Positions 1 through 9,250 of a DNA stretch of 64,000 nt are shown piece by piece. The notes under the pieces were generated by a model. That model saw only the letters and a list, made by a program, of their open reading frames with translations, was not told the origin of the DNA and made no database searches. A program made the position numbers and the translations under genes. How positions within the stretch are numbered: the first letter of the stretch is position 1; each line of letters starts with the position of its first letter. The DNA is from Moraxella lacunata (GTDB lineage Bacteria > Pseudomonadota > Gammaproteobacteria > Pseudomonadales > Moraxellaceae). The stretch spans positions 806,001 through 870,000 of the forward strand of contig NZ_UGQU01000001.1 of NCBI RefSeq assembly GCF_900453205.1. Direction: 5' to 3'.

Positions 1-456
1 AATAAACATTTTGACTGAACACCCACTGATAAATCATAAAAATGCCATTTTTAATCGTCATTATATTTTTTGATAAATAATCATAAAATACTTTTTTGAC
101 TAAAAAACTCACATAAATTTTAAAAATCTTATGACAAAATTATCATTATAAGCCCTACAAATCTATACTTATTTTAAGGCTATTTAGAGTATCAATAAGC
201 AGATATTTTTTTTAATTTATAAATAACAAAATATCTATCCAATCCTATCTTATGCCCAATAAAATTAAAATACACTATGGATTTTAAGGAAAATTACAAT
301 TCTCCCTTACCACCTAAAATAAATTTGTAGTCATTTTAAATTTTTTTGATATATCACCCATAACAAACCTACCCATTTTAATATTAAACCCTTAAAGACA
401 AATAACCTTAAATAAAAAAACAGGTCATCTGACCTGTTTTTATGATAAGCGATGGA
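1..456. other. AT-rich stretch without a recognisable gene
   Basis: This stretch is very AT-rich and has no open frame with a plausible product on either strand. Its only clear structure is the terminator hairpin at its right end. A gene continuing from outside the window is possible, but none is visible. Confidence 0.6.
415..441 (-). terminator. Rho-independent terminator of the HdeD-like gene
   Basis: A perfect stem (AACAGGTCA / TGACCTGTT) with a two-base loop is flanked by A and T runs. It lies just past the stop codon of the minus-strand membrane-protein gene and could work in both directions. Confidence 0.8.
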
Positions 457-993
457 TTATCTTTTGCTTGGATTTAGAGCGTTGCCAATTTTTTTGCTTA
501 ATAATGCAATGACAATCAAACTCACCCCATTGACAATAAACTCCACCCCCACAAAAATCCCCAGTACCGACACTGCCGATACAGGAAAATCTGCAAAAAT
601 CATCACGCTTAAAAGCAAAGACAGCACGCCTGCGATGATGAGTACAAAGCGAGTCTGCCCTTGACTTTTAATGCCCCACACGATACGCCCAATGCCTGTG
701 GCAATCAGCAATATCGCAATGATGACAGCGAGCGAAACCACACTTGCCAAAGGATTGTACATCAAAAACAAACCCAAAATCGCCACCACCAGTCCGACAA
801 TCAGTCCCATTAGCTGAGTACCATCTTTGGGGTTTTTTAGGGCGGACAGTAAAGTCAAAAGACCGCTTATCACAAACATCACACCGGTGGCAATCATCAA
901 AAGCTGTGATGCAAAAATGGGATTAAACAGGGTAAACACCCCACCAATCAGTGAAATCACGCCTGCAATGAGCCACCCTATCCAAGAACTCAT
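457..993 (-). CDS. HdeD-family (DUF308) membrane protein
   Basis: A 178-residue hydrophobic protein with about six transmembrane helices in the paired-helix pattern of the HdeD/DUF308 family. The start is supported by a strong GAGGAG ribosome binding site seven bases upstream. In enterobacteria HdeD is linked to acid resistance, but the biochemical role of the family is unknown. The next gene upstream is a broken CsbD-like stress gene in the same direction, so the two may form a small envelope or general-stress locus. The C-terminus ends in a short basic tail. The family call is firm and the role is inferred. Confidence 0.85.
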   Translation of the reverse strand: MSSWIGWLIAGVISLIGGVFTLFNPIFASQLLMIATGVMFVISGLLTLLSALKNPKDGTQLMGLIVGLVVAILGLFLMYNPLASVVSLAVIIAILLIATGIGRIVWGIKSQGQTRFVLIIAGVLSLLLSVMIFADFPVSAVSVLGIFVGVEFIVNGVSLIVIALLSKKIGNALNPSKR

Positions 994-1099
994 ATTAACT
1001 CCTCAAATAATCAAGCCACTATTATCAAACACACACTTTGACAATACCCATCTAAGTTTGTTTAGGCTTTAATTCAGCTTTAAAAAAAGTATTTTAGTC

Positions 1100-1366
1100 T
1101 TAGTGCTTATCATCAAGTTTTTGCTTGGCATCAATCACCACATCGGCGACTTTTTCTTTGGCGTCTTCATAAAACCCTTTGGCTTTATCCATAGCACCAC
1201 CAAGCAAACTTTGGGCACCGTCTTTGAGAGTATCTGCCATCTCGCTGGTTTCTTGTTTAACCTTATCCACGCCTTACTGTACAATGCCTTCGGCTTGCAA
1301 TTCTTTATCATCTAAGACTTTGCCAGCAACTTCTTTGGTTTTACCGATAACGCCATCAATAGACAT
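1100..1366 (-). pseudogene. CsbD-family stress protein interrupted by an in-frame TAA
   Basis: Read from ATG at 1366 to TAA at 1102-1100, this is an 89-codon frame with a good GGAG ribosome binding site. It encodes a CsbD-like hydrophilic helical protein: the N-terminus has the family pattern IGKTKEVAGKVLDDKELQAE, followed by Lys/Glu/Asp/Ala-rich helices. Codon 31 is TAA (1276-1274), directly after a Gln codon, where one C-to-T change of CAA would explain it. Both halves still read cleanly as CsbD-like protein, so the lesion looks recent or is a sequencing error. Re-initiation at Met43 is conceivable. CsbD proteins are general-stress proteins of unknown mechanism. Confidence 0.8.
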
Positions 1367-1471
1367 CACATTTCTCCAATTTAAAAAGGGTGCAAAGAGT
1401 TGTTTAATACCAAACTCTTTGCGGTTTAAAATTCAAACATCACTTAGCAAACACGCCAAAGATGTCATTGA

Positions 1472-2857
1472 TTATTTTTTCATCAAATAATCCGCCACCG
1501 CTTGATAAGCAGGGAGCGACCACGGGTCATTATGGGCATTACTTGCCACAGGGTTGGACGCAAAACGAACGATGACCATCTGAGCGGTAGGGTCAATATA
1601 AATCGCCTGCCCGTGAATGCCCCGTGCCATATACGCACCATTGGCATTATGCGACACCCACCACATATTGCGATAGCTCCACCCATCTAGGTTGGGGTAG
1701 TCGCCACTTTTGGCAAACTTCTCACGGTCGCCCCCACGCATCGTATCTGCCACCACTTGTGGGGCGATGATTTGTTTGCCGTTAAAGCGTCCGTTGTTAC
1801 GCATCATCTCGCCAAACATCGCCATATCTTTTAAGTTTAGGCTCATACCACCCCCTGCAAAAGGAATGCCCGCCCCATCGGTCTGCATATAGCCGTCCAC
1901 GCTTGCACCCATCGGCACCAAAAAACGCTCCGAAAACAGCTCGTCCACACCTTTGCCTGTGGCACGGGCGATAATCCACGCCATCACATCGGTATTGACG
2001 GTTTTATATTCGTGCTTGGTGTCGTGGGGGTGATTGTCTTTTTTGACGGTTTGCAAAAACTCATAGGTATTTTTGGGACCTGTGTAGTCTTTGCCCTGCA
2101 TACTGGGCGTTACCGCCTTACCAAAGGCGACAATGTGTGCGTTGGGGTCGGCATAGTCCTCGCTGTATTGTAGCGATGCGGTCATATCTAGGACTTGGCG
2201 GACGGTGGCATCGCCCCACGCCGAATTTTTAAGCTCTGGCACATAGTCGGTCACTGGTTTTTTGTCGTCAATCACGCCTTCATAGATGAGCTGGGCGGCA
2301 AGCGTGCCAGTGTAGCTTTTGGTAACTGACATCAAAAGGTGCGTGCCTGTTGGCTTTAAGGCACTGTTATAATACTTTTCAAAGACGATTTTGCCCTTGT
2401 GTAGCACGATGATGCCATCGCCATAGACTTTACGCACAAAGGCATCTTCAACGCTCATCGGCACTTGCTCACTTTTGGGGACAAACTTGGGAACAAATTT
2501 GATGTTGGCGATGGCATTATCAAGGTCATACTCAAACTGATAACGCTCGCCTTGTGATGCTGGCACAACTTTGGTGGTGGTCAAAGACCGCACATTACTA
2601 AACGCCCAGCGAATGTAAGGAAAGGATTGGGCGTTGGCAAGGGTAACGATTTTATCATTTGGCGGTGGGAAGCCCTGCATAATGCCAAGTTTAATGGGGT
2701 CAGAATTTGCCCCATCTGGCAAGGCGTTTGGGTCATTGGGCAGTTGGATGGTTTTTGGGCTATCTTTGGCGTCTTTGGCAAGGGCTTGGCACGCTGACAG
2801 TAACACCACGCTGGTGGTCGCCACCGCTAAGGCAAGGGCTTTGTGTTTCATAAACAA
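1472..2857 (-). CDS. Beta-lactamase-fold serine hydrolase lipoprotein
   Basis: A 461-residue protein of the class C beta-lactamase/esterase superfamily (the 6-aminohexanoate-dimer hydrolase-like branch). The N-terminus is a lipoprotein signal peptide ending in the lipobox LLSAC. The nucleophile motif SxxK is visible as SVTKS near residue 180, and a Tyr-containing second motif follows. It is probably a periplasmic amide or ester hydrolase whose substrate cannot be told from sequence. A start two codons later (MKHK) is equally plausible. It is transcribed away from a truncated AraC-type regulator, which may once have controlled it. Confidence 0.8.
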   Translation of the reverse strand: MFMKHKALALAVATTSVVLLSACQALAKDAKDSPKTIQLPNDPNALPDGANSDPIKLGIMQGFPPPNDKIVTLANAQSFPYIRWAFSNVRSLTTTKVVPASQGERYQFEYDLDNAIANIKFVPKFVPKSEQVPMSVEDAFVRKVYGDGIIVLHKGKIVFEKYYNSALKPTGTHLLMSVTKSYTGTLAAQLIYEGVIDDKKPVTDYVPELKNSAWGDATVRQVLDMTASLQYSEDYADPNAHIVAFGKAVTPSMQGKDYTGPKNTYEFLQTVKKDNHPHDTKHEYKTVNTDVMAWIIARATGKGVDELFSERFLVPMGASVDGYMQTDGAGIPFAGGGMSLNLKDMAMFGEMMRNNGRFNGKQIIAPQVVADTMRGGDREKFAKSGDYPNLDGWSYRNMWWVSHNANGAYMARGIHGQAIYIDPTAQMVIVRFASNPVASNAHNDPWSLPAYQAVADYLMKK

Positions 2858-3114
2858 TCCTATTTTATTAACAACTAAAACAAATCAGGCAAATTTAAAA
2901 AATACAAATCTTATTATAACACAAACAAATAACTTTTTGGGACAAATATCCCTTGTCAATTATCCAAATTTATTGCCCAATTCTACAAACTTTTAAGTTT
3001 TTGGGTCAATCCGCCTTCCTTTATCTTGCAAAAAAATAAGAATTCTTTATGATAAAGCCTTTTTGCTTGCCCCAATAACTTTGATTATCTTAATAACCTT
3101 GAATTGATTTTGTG

Positions 3115-3411
3115 ATGCTTGATGCCAATGCTTATTTTCCACGCTCGCTGATTGACAATCTTTTAACCATCATCACCCCCAACGAACGGCGTGTTACCCA
3201 CATTGACAATCTGTATTTATTTCACAGCGACCGCCCTTATGTTGAATATGACGGCTCCATTAAAGGTTGTGGCATCTCCATTGTGCTACAAGGTCAAACA
3301 CAAATGTACATCGGCAATGCGTATCATCAGCGAAATGTCGGACAAGTCATCGCATTTAGTGCCGATTTGCCAGTACGTGCACTCATTTGTAATGTCAGTG
3401 CCAGCTTGGTG
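3115..3411 (+). pseudogene. AraC-family regulator, N-terminal fragment
   Basis: From ATG at 3115 the frame encodes about 98 residues of an AraC N-terminal ligand-sensing domain (PF06719-type), recognisable from LFHSDRP, SIVLQGQTQMYIG and a VGQVIAFSADLPV stretch. The frame runs on to 3504, but from about 3410 the DNA is transketolase in antisense, so the C-terminal helix-turn-helix region is gone. The fragment therefore cannot bind DNA in the usual way. It is divergent from the serine hydrolase lipoprotein, the usual arrangement for a local regulator. A GTG at 3112 is an alternative start. Truncation by rearrangement is inferred from the chimeric junction. Confidence 0.75.
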
Positions 3412-3523
3412 CACCAGGGTGTCCAGAGTTGGCTTTTTGTACAGCATCCATCGCCAAAACACGAATGGCATTGGCGGTATAGCGTTCATTTAATGGTGGG
3501 TTAAAGGTGGGTAAACTGGTCAT
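3395..3523 (-). pseudogene. Transketolase 5' fragment
   Basis: From ATG at 3523 the minus strand encodes 42 residues, and the first 39 or so are the start of a transketolase: [20 protein letters not shown] followed by PGAP, the highly conserved N-terminal region. Homology stops at about 3409, where the sequence becomes the antisense of the AraC fragment, and the frame ends at TGA 3397-3395. This is a rearrangement scar. A complete tkt should exist elsewhere in the genome if the pathway is intact. The fragment is too short to be functional. Confidence 0.8.
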
Positions 3524-3577
3524 AAAAAGGTCTCAAAGTGAATAAAAAGGTTGAAATAAAATAAAAAGTTAATACAG

Positions 3578-4186
3578 TCAGTTTTTGAATTTATCATCAA
3601 GCAAAGCATCAAGCGTTTGTCCATCAAAAGTGGTTAAATACTGACTTGGCACGGTTTTGGTCAGCCATACGCCATTCTCGGCTTGATAAAAAACAAAACC
3701 ATCTTTTAACATTTTCTCAGTATCAATCTTTAATAAGCGAACTTTGCCGTGCCTTGCACCAACTTTTTTGGCGGTTTCTAGGCTTTCAGACAAATGCACC
3801 AAATGGCGAGTTTTGCCAATCAAGCCCTCTTTGGCAATGTTTGGCAAAAATTGCCGAGCCGTACCGTGATATAAAGGGTTTGGTGGCGTTTTGATGGGAT
3901 AATCCCTATCCACCATTGGTGTAGAATGCCCCTGCACTGCTCTGATTTGTGTGCCATCAGCTGAGAATTCAAAGCGTTTTTTATCGTTATTTGCCACCAC
4001 TTCATCAATGGCTTCACGAGTAATTAAAAAAGGTAAATTGCCAAATTTGTTAATGTGATTTAATAAAACATCAATGTTGGTAAAACCTTGCTTATCCAAA
4101 GTAACTTTTACAATCTCGGGTTTATGCCGTAAAATAAGGCTTAAAAACTTACTGATTTTTTTGGCGATTTTTTCATCTGTTTGCAA
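3578..4186 (-). CDS. kptA: RNA 2'-phosphotransferase (Tpt1/KptA family)
   Basis: A 202-residue protein matching the Tpt1/KptA family in length and motif order. It has an N-terminal SKFLSLILRHKPE segment, then a LYHGTAR motif and HLSES, and a C-terminal half with the NAD-binding/ADP-ribosyltransferase-like fold (family knowledge). The enzyme removes an internal RNA 2'-phosphate using NAD, and some members transfer ADP-ribose to 5'-phosphate ends of nucleic acids. The bacterial role is unknown. It starts 11 bases after the stop of a PIN-domain toxin in the same direction, so co-transcription with the toxin-antitoxin pair is likely. Confidence 0.9.
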   Translation of the reverse strand: MQTDEKIAKKISKFLSLILRHKPEIVKVTLDKQGFTNIDVLLNHINKFGNLPFLITREAIDEVVANNDKKRFEFSADGTQIRAVQGHSTPMVDRDYPIKTPPNPLYHGTARQFLPNIAKEGLIGKTRHLVHLSESLETAKKVGARHGKVRLLKIDTEKMLKDGFVFYQAENGVWLTKTVPSQYLTTFDGQTLDALLDDKFKN

Positions 4187-4197
4187 ATCATTATCCT

Positions 4198-4575
4198 TTA
4201 ATGAATTAATAGGGATTTTAGTTCATCATATTTTGGAAATATCATATCCAAGCTAATCATCGGTATTTGATAAAACACGCTGGTAGCAATAATAAAACGG
4301 TCGGCTGGGTCTTTGTGGTGATTGCCCAGCCTTTCGGTAAGCATTGCAATTTCTTTATTAATGGGTAAAATCTCAATACCAACGCTTGCCAAAGATACCC
4401 ATTGCTCAGCAGACATTGGTAATTCTAAGCGTTTTCGTTTAACAAGTTGAGCAATTTCCCAACACGAAGTTGCACTCACAAAAATCCTATCAGCATTTTG
4501 AATTGGGTCTAATATTCTTTTTGGTAAATCGTCATATTGCCAACGATACCAAATATGTGTATCTAATAATACCAT
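4198..4575 (-). CDS. PIN-domain RNase toxin (VapC-like)
   Basis: A 125-residue PIN-domain protein. The first acidic residue is in LLDTHIW (Asp5), the Glu is in the CWEIAQLV helix, and the C-terminal acidic pair is in DPADRFIIATS. These are the metal-binding residues of VapC-type ribonucleases. Its ATG directly abuts the TGA of the upstream antitoxin gene, giving translational coupling typical of toxin-antitoxin pairs. It is probably an endoribonuclease that slows growth when free of antitoxin. The target RNA cannot be predicted. kptA follows 11 bases downstream. Confidence 0.85.
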   Translation of the reverse strand: MVLLDTHIWYRWQYDDLPKRILDPIQNADRIFVSATSCWEIAQLVKRKRLELPMSAEQWVSLASVGIEILPINKEIAMLTERLGNHHKDPADRFIIATSVFYQIPMISLDMIFPKYDELKSLLIH

Positions 4576-4797
4576 TCAATCCAATTCCCAATCTTGGCTA
4601 TCTGTAGTTGGAGCAATTAAATCATCGTGCCTTATCCCAATTCCCTTTAACAAAGGATTGGGCATATTTTTGGCTTTTTTTGCTGGATTATCCGCAGGAA
4701 TTTCTTTAAATACCACTTCAAAATTGCCCATTCTAAATTGCTCTGGCACGGCAATTTGATTAACAGGCGTACGATAAATGGCTTGATAAGTTTGCAT
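4576..4797 (-). CDS. Putative antitoxin of the PIN toxin
   Basis: A 73-residue acidic-tailed protein directly upstream of and abutting the PIN toxin gene (stop TGA next to the toxin ATG). I do not recognise a standard AbrB, RHH or Phd fold in it. The call rests on position, size and the coupled gene order. The C-terminal half, rich in Pro, Asp and Asn, could wrap around the toxin. The start at 4797 has a GGAGAT-type ribosome binding site. If it is the antitoxin, it would also be expected to autoregulate the operon together with the toxin. Confidence 0.65.
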   Translation of the reverse strand: MQTYQAIYRTPVNQIAVPEQFRMGNFEVVFKEIPADNPAKKAKNMPNPLLKGIGIRHDDLIAPTTDSQDWELD

Positions 4798-4826
4798 ATT
4801 ATCTCCTTATGTATTAAGAGATTAAT

Positions 4827-4849
4827 GTAGGTGCATATTGCACACCTAC
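4827..4849. repeat. Small intergenic palindrome
   Basis: An inverted repeat with ends GTAGGTG and CACCTAC around a short centre, next to the 5' end of the antitoxin gene. The GTAGG/CCTAC ends resemble the dispersed double-hairpin elements found elsewhere in the window. It may alternatively be an operator or a terminator for the gene upstream. Confidence 0.5.
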
Positions 4850-4865
4850 GGCTATATAATACTTA

Positions 4866-5084
4866 TTAATAAACTTTTTTGGCGATAAACCAACTAAGCA
4901 CGCACAAAAATAGAAATATGCTTGCTACTACGGCGTGCGTTTGAAAAAATACATATTTAATAGTCATAATGCCCATTAAAAATCCAAAAGGCACGCAAAA
5001 CACCAATAAAATCGCCCGAAAAATTCTAAACGCCAATGAGTGTTCTGGTTCAGGTTCAAAATCATCAACATCACTATCTGACAT
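4866..5084 (-). CDS. Small two-helix membrane protein downstream of serS
   Basis: A 72-residue protein with a very acidic N-terminus (SDSDVDDFEPEPE) followed by two transmembrane helices and a short basic end. I do not recognise its family. It starts six bases after the serS stop codon, and its AGGA ribosome binding site overlaps that stop, so it is almost certainly co-transcribed and translationally coupled with serS. No function can be assigned. Confidence 0.7.
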   Translation of the reverse strand: MSDSDVDDFEPEPEHSLAFRIFRAILLVFCVPFGFLMGIMTIKYVFFQTHAVVASIFLFLCVLSWFIAKKVY

Positions 5085-5090
5085 TTTATC

Positions 5091-6569
<1,479 letters not shown>

Positions 6570-6680
6570 TTAAAAATAAAGCAATTATAACAAATTTTTT
6601 GGCAAATTCCCATTAGGATTTTTAATGAAAATTTGCCATAATAGTGCTACAATACCTCATTTTATTCCAAGGAACAAACA

Positions 6681-7364
6681 ATGAGCAAGCAAAAAGCCCT
6701 TTATCCCTACACCATACAGCCTGTCGCTCTAAATATGACAGAGAGCGAATTTAAATCCGCCCAGCTCGCCCTATTTAATAAATCCAGTCAATCCTTTGGG
6801 CTAAAATCCATTCGTACCAAAGAATGGATTGTGCTTGGCGTGCTGGCGGTGGCGAGCATTTTGGGCATTATTTTTGTGTCGGGCTATTCTACGATTTTGT
6901 TTTGGCTAACTTTGGGACTGTGCATTGGCTATTTAATTGCCCGCACAAAAGGATTGCAATGGTATGCCAAACGAGAATTTGACAAACAGCTCAATGAGAC
7001 TAAATTACCGCCTGAGCTTAACCAAATGAAATTGGGCGTACAACCACAAGGCTTGGTGATGAGCGTCCCAATGGCAAATGAGCAACTAGAACAAATCCAA
7101 TCGGCAAGCAAAAAACGTGGACATACGGCACAAGGCTTTACCATGAAAGCCATGCCTATGCAACAGGCGATTATCCCTTGGACGGCGGTAACTTCATGGG
7201 ACGAGACCGATGAGTTTATTTTTGCCATGTTTGAACATCAAGGGCAAAAAGGCTCACAAATTATCCCAAAACGCTTAAAAAACAATCACTTACCGATTGA
7301 TACCATTATTAAGCATTTGGGCGAGGTTACGCCAAAAGGGTTAAAGATGGAAAGTATGGCTTAG
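6681..7364 (+). CDS. Two-helix membrane protein, YcxB-like
   Basis: A 227-residue protein with a cytosolic N-terminal region, two adjacent transmembrane helices (about residues 50-90), and a soluble C-terminal half ending in a strand-rich part with IIPWTAVTSW and a QIIPKR motif. The topology and the late Trp-containing strands recall YcxB-like proteins, but I do not claim a firm family. A good AAGGAAC ribosome binding site precedes the ATG. The TAG stop is also the first TAG of a decayed MITE end, so the C-terminus may have been changed by that insertion. Function unknown. Confidence 0.75.
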   Translation: MSKQKALYPYTIQPVALNMTESEFKSAQLALFNKSSQSFGLKSIRTKEWIVLGVLAVASILGIIFVSGYSTILFWLTLGLCIGYLIARTKGLQWYAKREFDKQLNETKLPPELNQMKLGVQPQGLVMSVPMANEQLEQIQSASKKRGHTAQGFTMKAMPMQQAIIPWTAVTSWDETDEFIFAMFEHQGQKGSQIIPKRLKNNHLPIDTIIKHLGEVTPKGLKMESMA

Positions 7365-7447
7365 GACGAGCCTGCCTTTGGTGTTTACACTAAAAATGAC
7401 ACGTTTTTTAAGGAAAAACTTAAGGTTGATGGTCATTCCATCAAAAG
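7362..7447. mobile_element. Decayed half copy of the 206-207 bp MITE
   Basis: The sequence aligns with one half of the MITEs at 39355 and 55417. It runs from the terminal TAGG and GCCTGCCTTT, through the AAGGAAAAA block, up to the central palindrome (GGTTGATGGTC / ATCAAAAG). The other half is missing. It starts exactly at the stop codon of the preceding gene. Identity is reduced, so it is an old, truncated copy. Confidence 0.65.
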
Positions 7448-7614
7448 ACCCCTTCAAAACCCTTTGACACACTAAAATACCCCAATAAACCATAAAGTAT
7501 TACTAACCCTGACTACATTAAACTTGATTGGGGTTAAGAATAACAAACTTTCTGTTAAACGCCGTAAAATAAGAGTGTGCAGAATAAGTCTTATTTTGAT
7601 TGGTTGTTGTTTGG
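7448..7614. other. Intergenic DNA between converging genes
   Basis: No gene is supported here. A dyad AAAATAAGA / TCTTATTTT at 7566-7597 may act as a weak terminator for the converging lipoprotein gene, though it lacks a long T tract on either strand. Confidence 0.4.
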
Positions 7615-7872
7615 TCAGGGGGTGTAGTGCGATTGCTCTGAACCACCGCTTATTTTATAAAACTCACCCACTTCCACTTTTTGACCGTTTGGCAATTCAC
7701 AAATATTGACTTGTTTGCCATTTACAGTGGTGGGATTGACAAAACCTTTTTGTTTTAAACAAAATTCGGTGGCAGGGGTAGAAATACCAACCACTTTAAC
7801 ATCGGTGGGAATGACGCTGATAGAACAAGCGGTTAAGGTTAAAAGGGCGATGAAGGGAAATAAAAGTTTCAT
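7615..7872 (-). CDS. DUF333 lipoprotein
   Basis: An 85-residue lipoprotein. The signal peptide MKLLFPFIALLTLTAC ends in a lipobox, and the mature part has the DUF333 pattern: an NP/AT-FC pair, then a Cys and a LPNGQKVEVGEFY-like end. DUF333 proteins are small envelope proteins of unknown function. The signal peptide is nearly identical to those of the next two lipoproteins upstream, and the spacer between them is duplicated as well. This suggests the segment was copied or exchanged among these genes. Confidence 0.85.
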   Translation of the reverse strand: MKLLFPFIALLTLTACSISVIPTDVKVVGISTPATEFCLKQKGFVNPTTVNGKQVNICELPNGQKVEVGEFYKISGGSEQSHYTP

Positions 7873-7895
7873 AAAGCACCTATTGAGTGGTTGGG

Positions 7896-9209
7896 TTAAT
7901 TGTCATTGCTATGATTTGTTTGGGTAAAGTCTTTACTGTCCACCAAATAAAAATAGCCTTTATCATCTATTTTATAACTATTTTCTTGGGTGGGGTCGCC
8001 ATCGTGAAAATCGGTTACTGTGATTTGTTCTTTTGTTAATAGGGAAGTTACTGTCCAATTATGCTCTCTCACACTATCTAAAGCAATTTCTAATACATCA
8101 ATGATATGACCTTTGTTGTCTATATTGATGAGTTTGGTGGAGAGAATGTCTCTATTTTCTTTAATGGCAATAATCAAACTTTTTATGGTAGGCTGATAAT
8201 CTACCACACCCAATAAATAAATTTCTTCTGCATTGGGGTAGATGCCTGAAAAATATTTGGCAGTTTTTCTATCTATTTTATTTAAGTTATCATTAAAGCT
8301 GATATTCACTTCTAAGGGTAAGGATTGATTGGGAATATTAGAAAAGTCCATTTGATGATAGGATGTATCGGATTTTAAAGTAATTTTATAATAACCCATC
8401 ACTTTTGTTGGATAACCTTGAGATTGAATGGCATATAAGGTATTATCGTCAGCAAAAAATGTATCGTCCAAAAAACATAACGAATTTTGGTAATCCAATT
8501 TTAAAACATAATTAAAAATGTCATTAAGTTCTATGATTTTAATCCATTCGCCATTGACTTTCTTTTGGATAAAATGGGTGTGGCATTCTTGTCCACCATA
8601 ATAAGCGGTCATTTTATAATTGCCACTTGGCGATGATAATCCATCATAATTGGGATTGCCAACGACTTCTGTTGTTTTTCCCGTATTAAGATTAAAACTC
8701 ATATCGCTAGAATGCCCGCCTTCGGCAAGCAAGATATTATCATCAGGGTAATAGGCGATAAAAGACGCGTAGGGATGATGAATGCTGCCGCCATTTTTAA
8801 AATGAATGCTTTTTATAATGCCATCAGCTTCTGTGTTTTCGTCAAATTCCACAATGCCTTGTAATAAAGTTTTGGCTTGTTCCAAATCTTTAATTGCGGT
8901 GGGTATTGGCTTTTGTTTTTGGGTAAGTTTATCAAAGGCGGATTGGTATTGTTGTTTGCTGATTTTTTCAATCAATAAAGGATAATCATCAATGGTAAAT
9001 CCATTATCAAAAATATCACTTGTCATTGTTTCTTTTGGCTTATTGGTTTCTTGTTGGATTTCTTTATTTTCTTGGGGTGTAACTTCTATTAAAGGGGCGG
9101 TATTTTGTTTGGGTTGTGTATTGTTAGATTGAATGGGATTTGCTGGCTCTTGATGATTGGGGCAAGCAGTAAGCAATAATAGGGCGATTAAGGGGAATAG
9201 AAGTTTCAT
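7896..9209 (-). CDS. Lipoprotein, tandem paralogue A
   Basis: A 437-residue lipoprotein (signal MKLLFPLIALLLLTAC) with a Gln/Pro/Asn-rich linker after the lipid-anchored Cys and then a mostly beta-strand body. I do not recognise a named domain. The neighbouring gene upstream encodes a paralogue. The first 90 or so residues and the last 45 (KEQITVTDFHDGDPTQENSY onward) are nearly identical in the two, while the middle has diverged strongly. The protein is probably exposed at the envelope. The 5' untranslated sequence is also shared with the gene downstream. Confidence 0.75.
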   Translation of the reverse strand: MKLLFPLIALLLLTACPNHQEPANPIQSNNTQPKQNTAPLIEVTPQENKEIQQETNKPKETMTSDIFDNGFTIDDYPLLIEKISKQQYQSAFDKLTQKQKPIPTAIKDLEQAKTLLQGIVEFDENTEADGIIKSIHFKNGGSIHHPYASFIAYYPDDNILLAEGGHSSDMSFNLNTGKTTEVVGNPNYDGLSSPSGNYKMTAYYGGQECHTHFIQKKVNGEWIKIIELNDIFNYVLKLDYQNSLCFLDDTFFADDNTLYAIQSQGYPTKVMGYYKITLKSDTSYHQMDFSNIPNQSLPLEVNISFNDNLNKIDRKTAKYFSGIYPNAEEIYLLGVVDYQPTIKSLIIAIKENRDILSTKLINIDNKGHIIDVLEIALDSVREHNWTVTSLLTKEQITVTDFHDGDPTQENSYKIDDKGYFYLVDSKDFTQTNHSNDN

Positions 9210-9250
9210 AAAGCACCTATTGAGTGGTTGGGTTGATGATTGAAATTGGT

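Noticed and set aside
3286-3489. A 67-residue minus-strand frame in the AraC/transketolase region
   Set aside because: The true transketolase reading frame is a different one (start 3523); this frame is a shadow.
7566-7597. Possible terminator dyad AAAATAAGA / TCTTATTTT
   Set aside because: It lacks a T tract on either strand, so it is kept only as a weak possibility inside the intergenic note.
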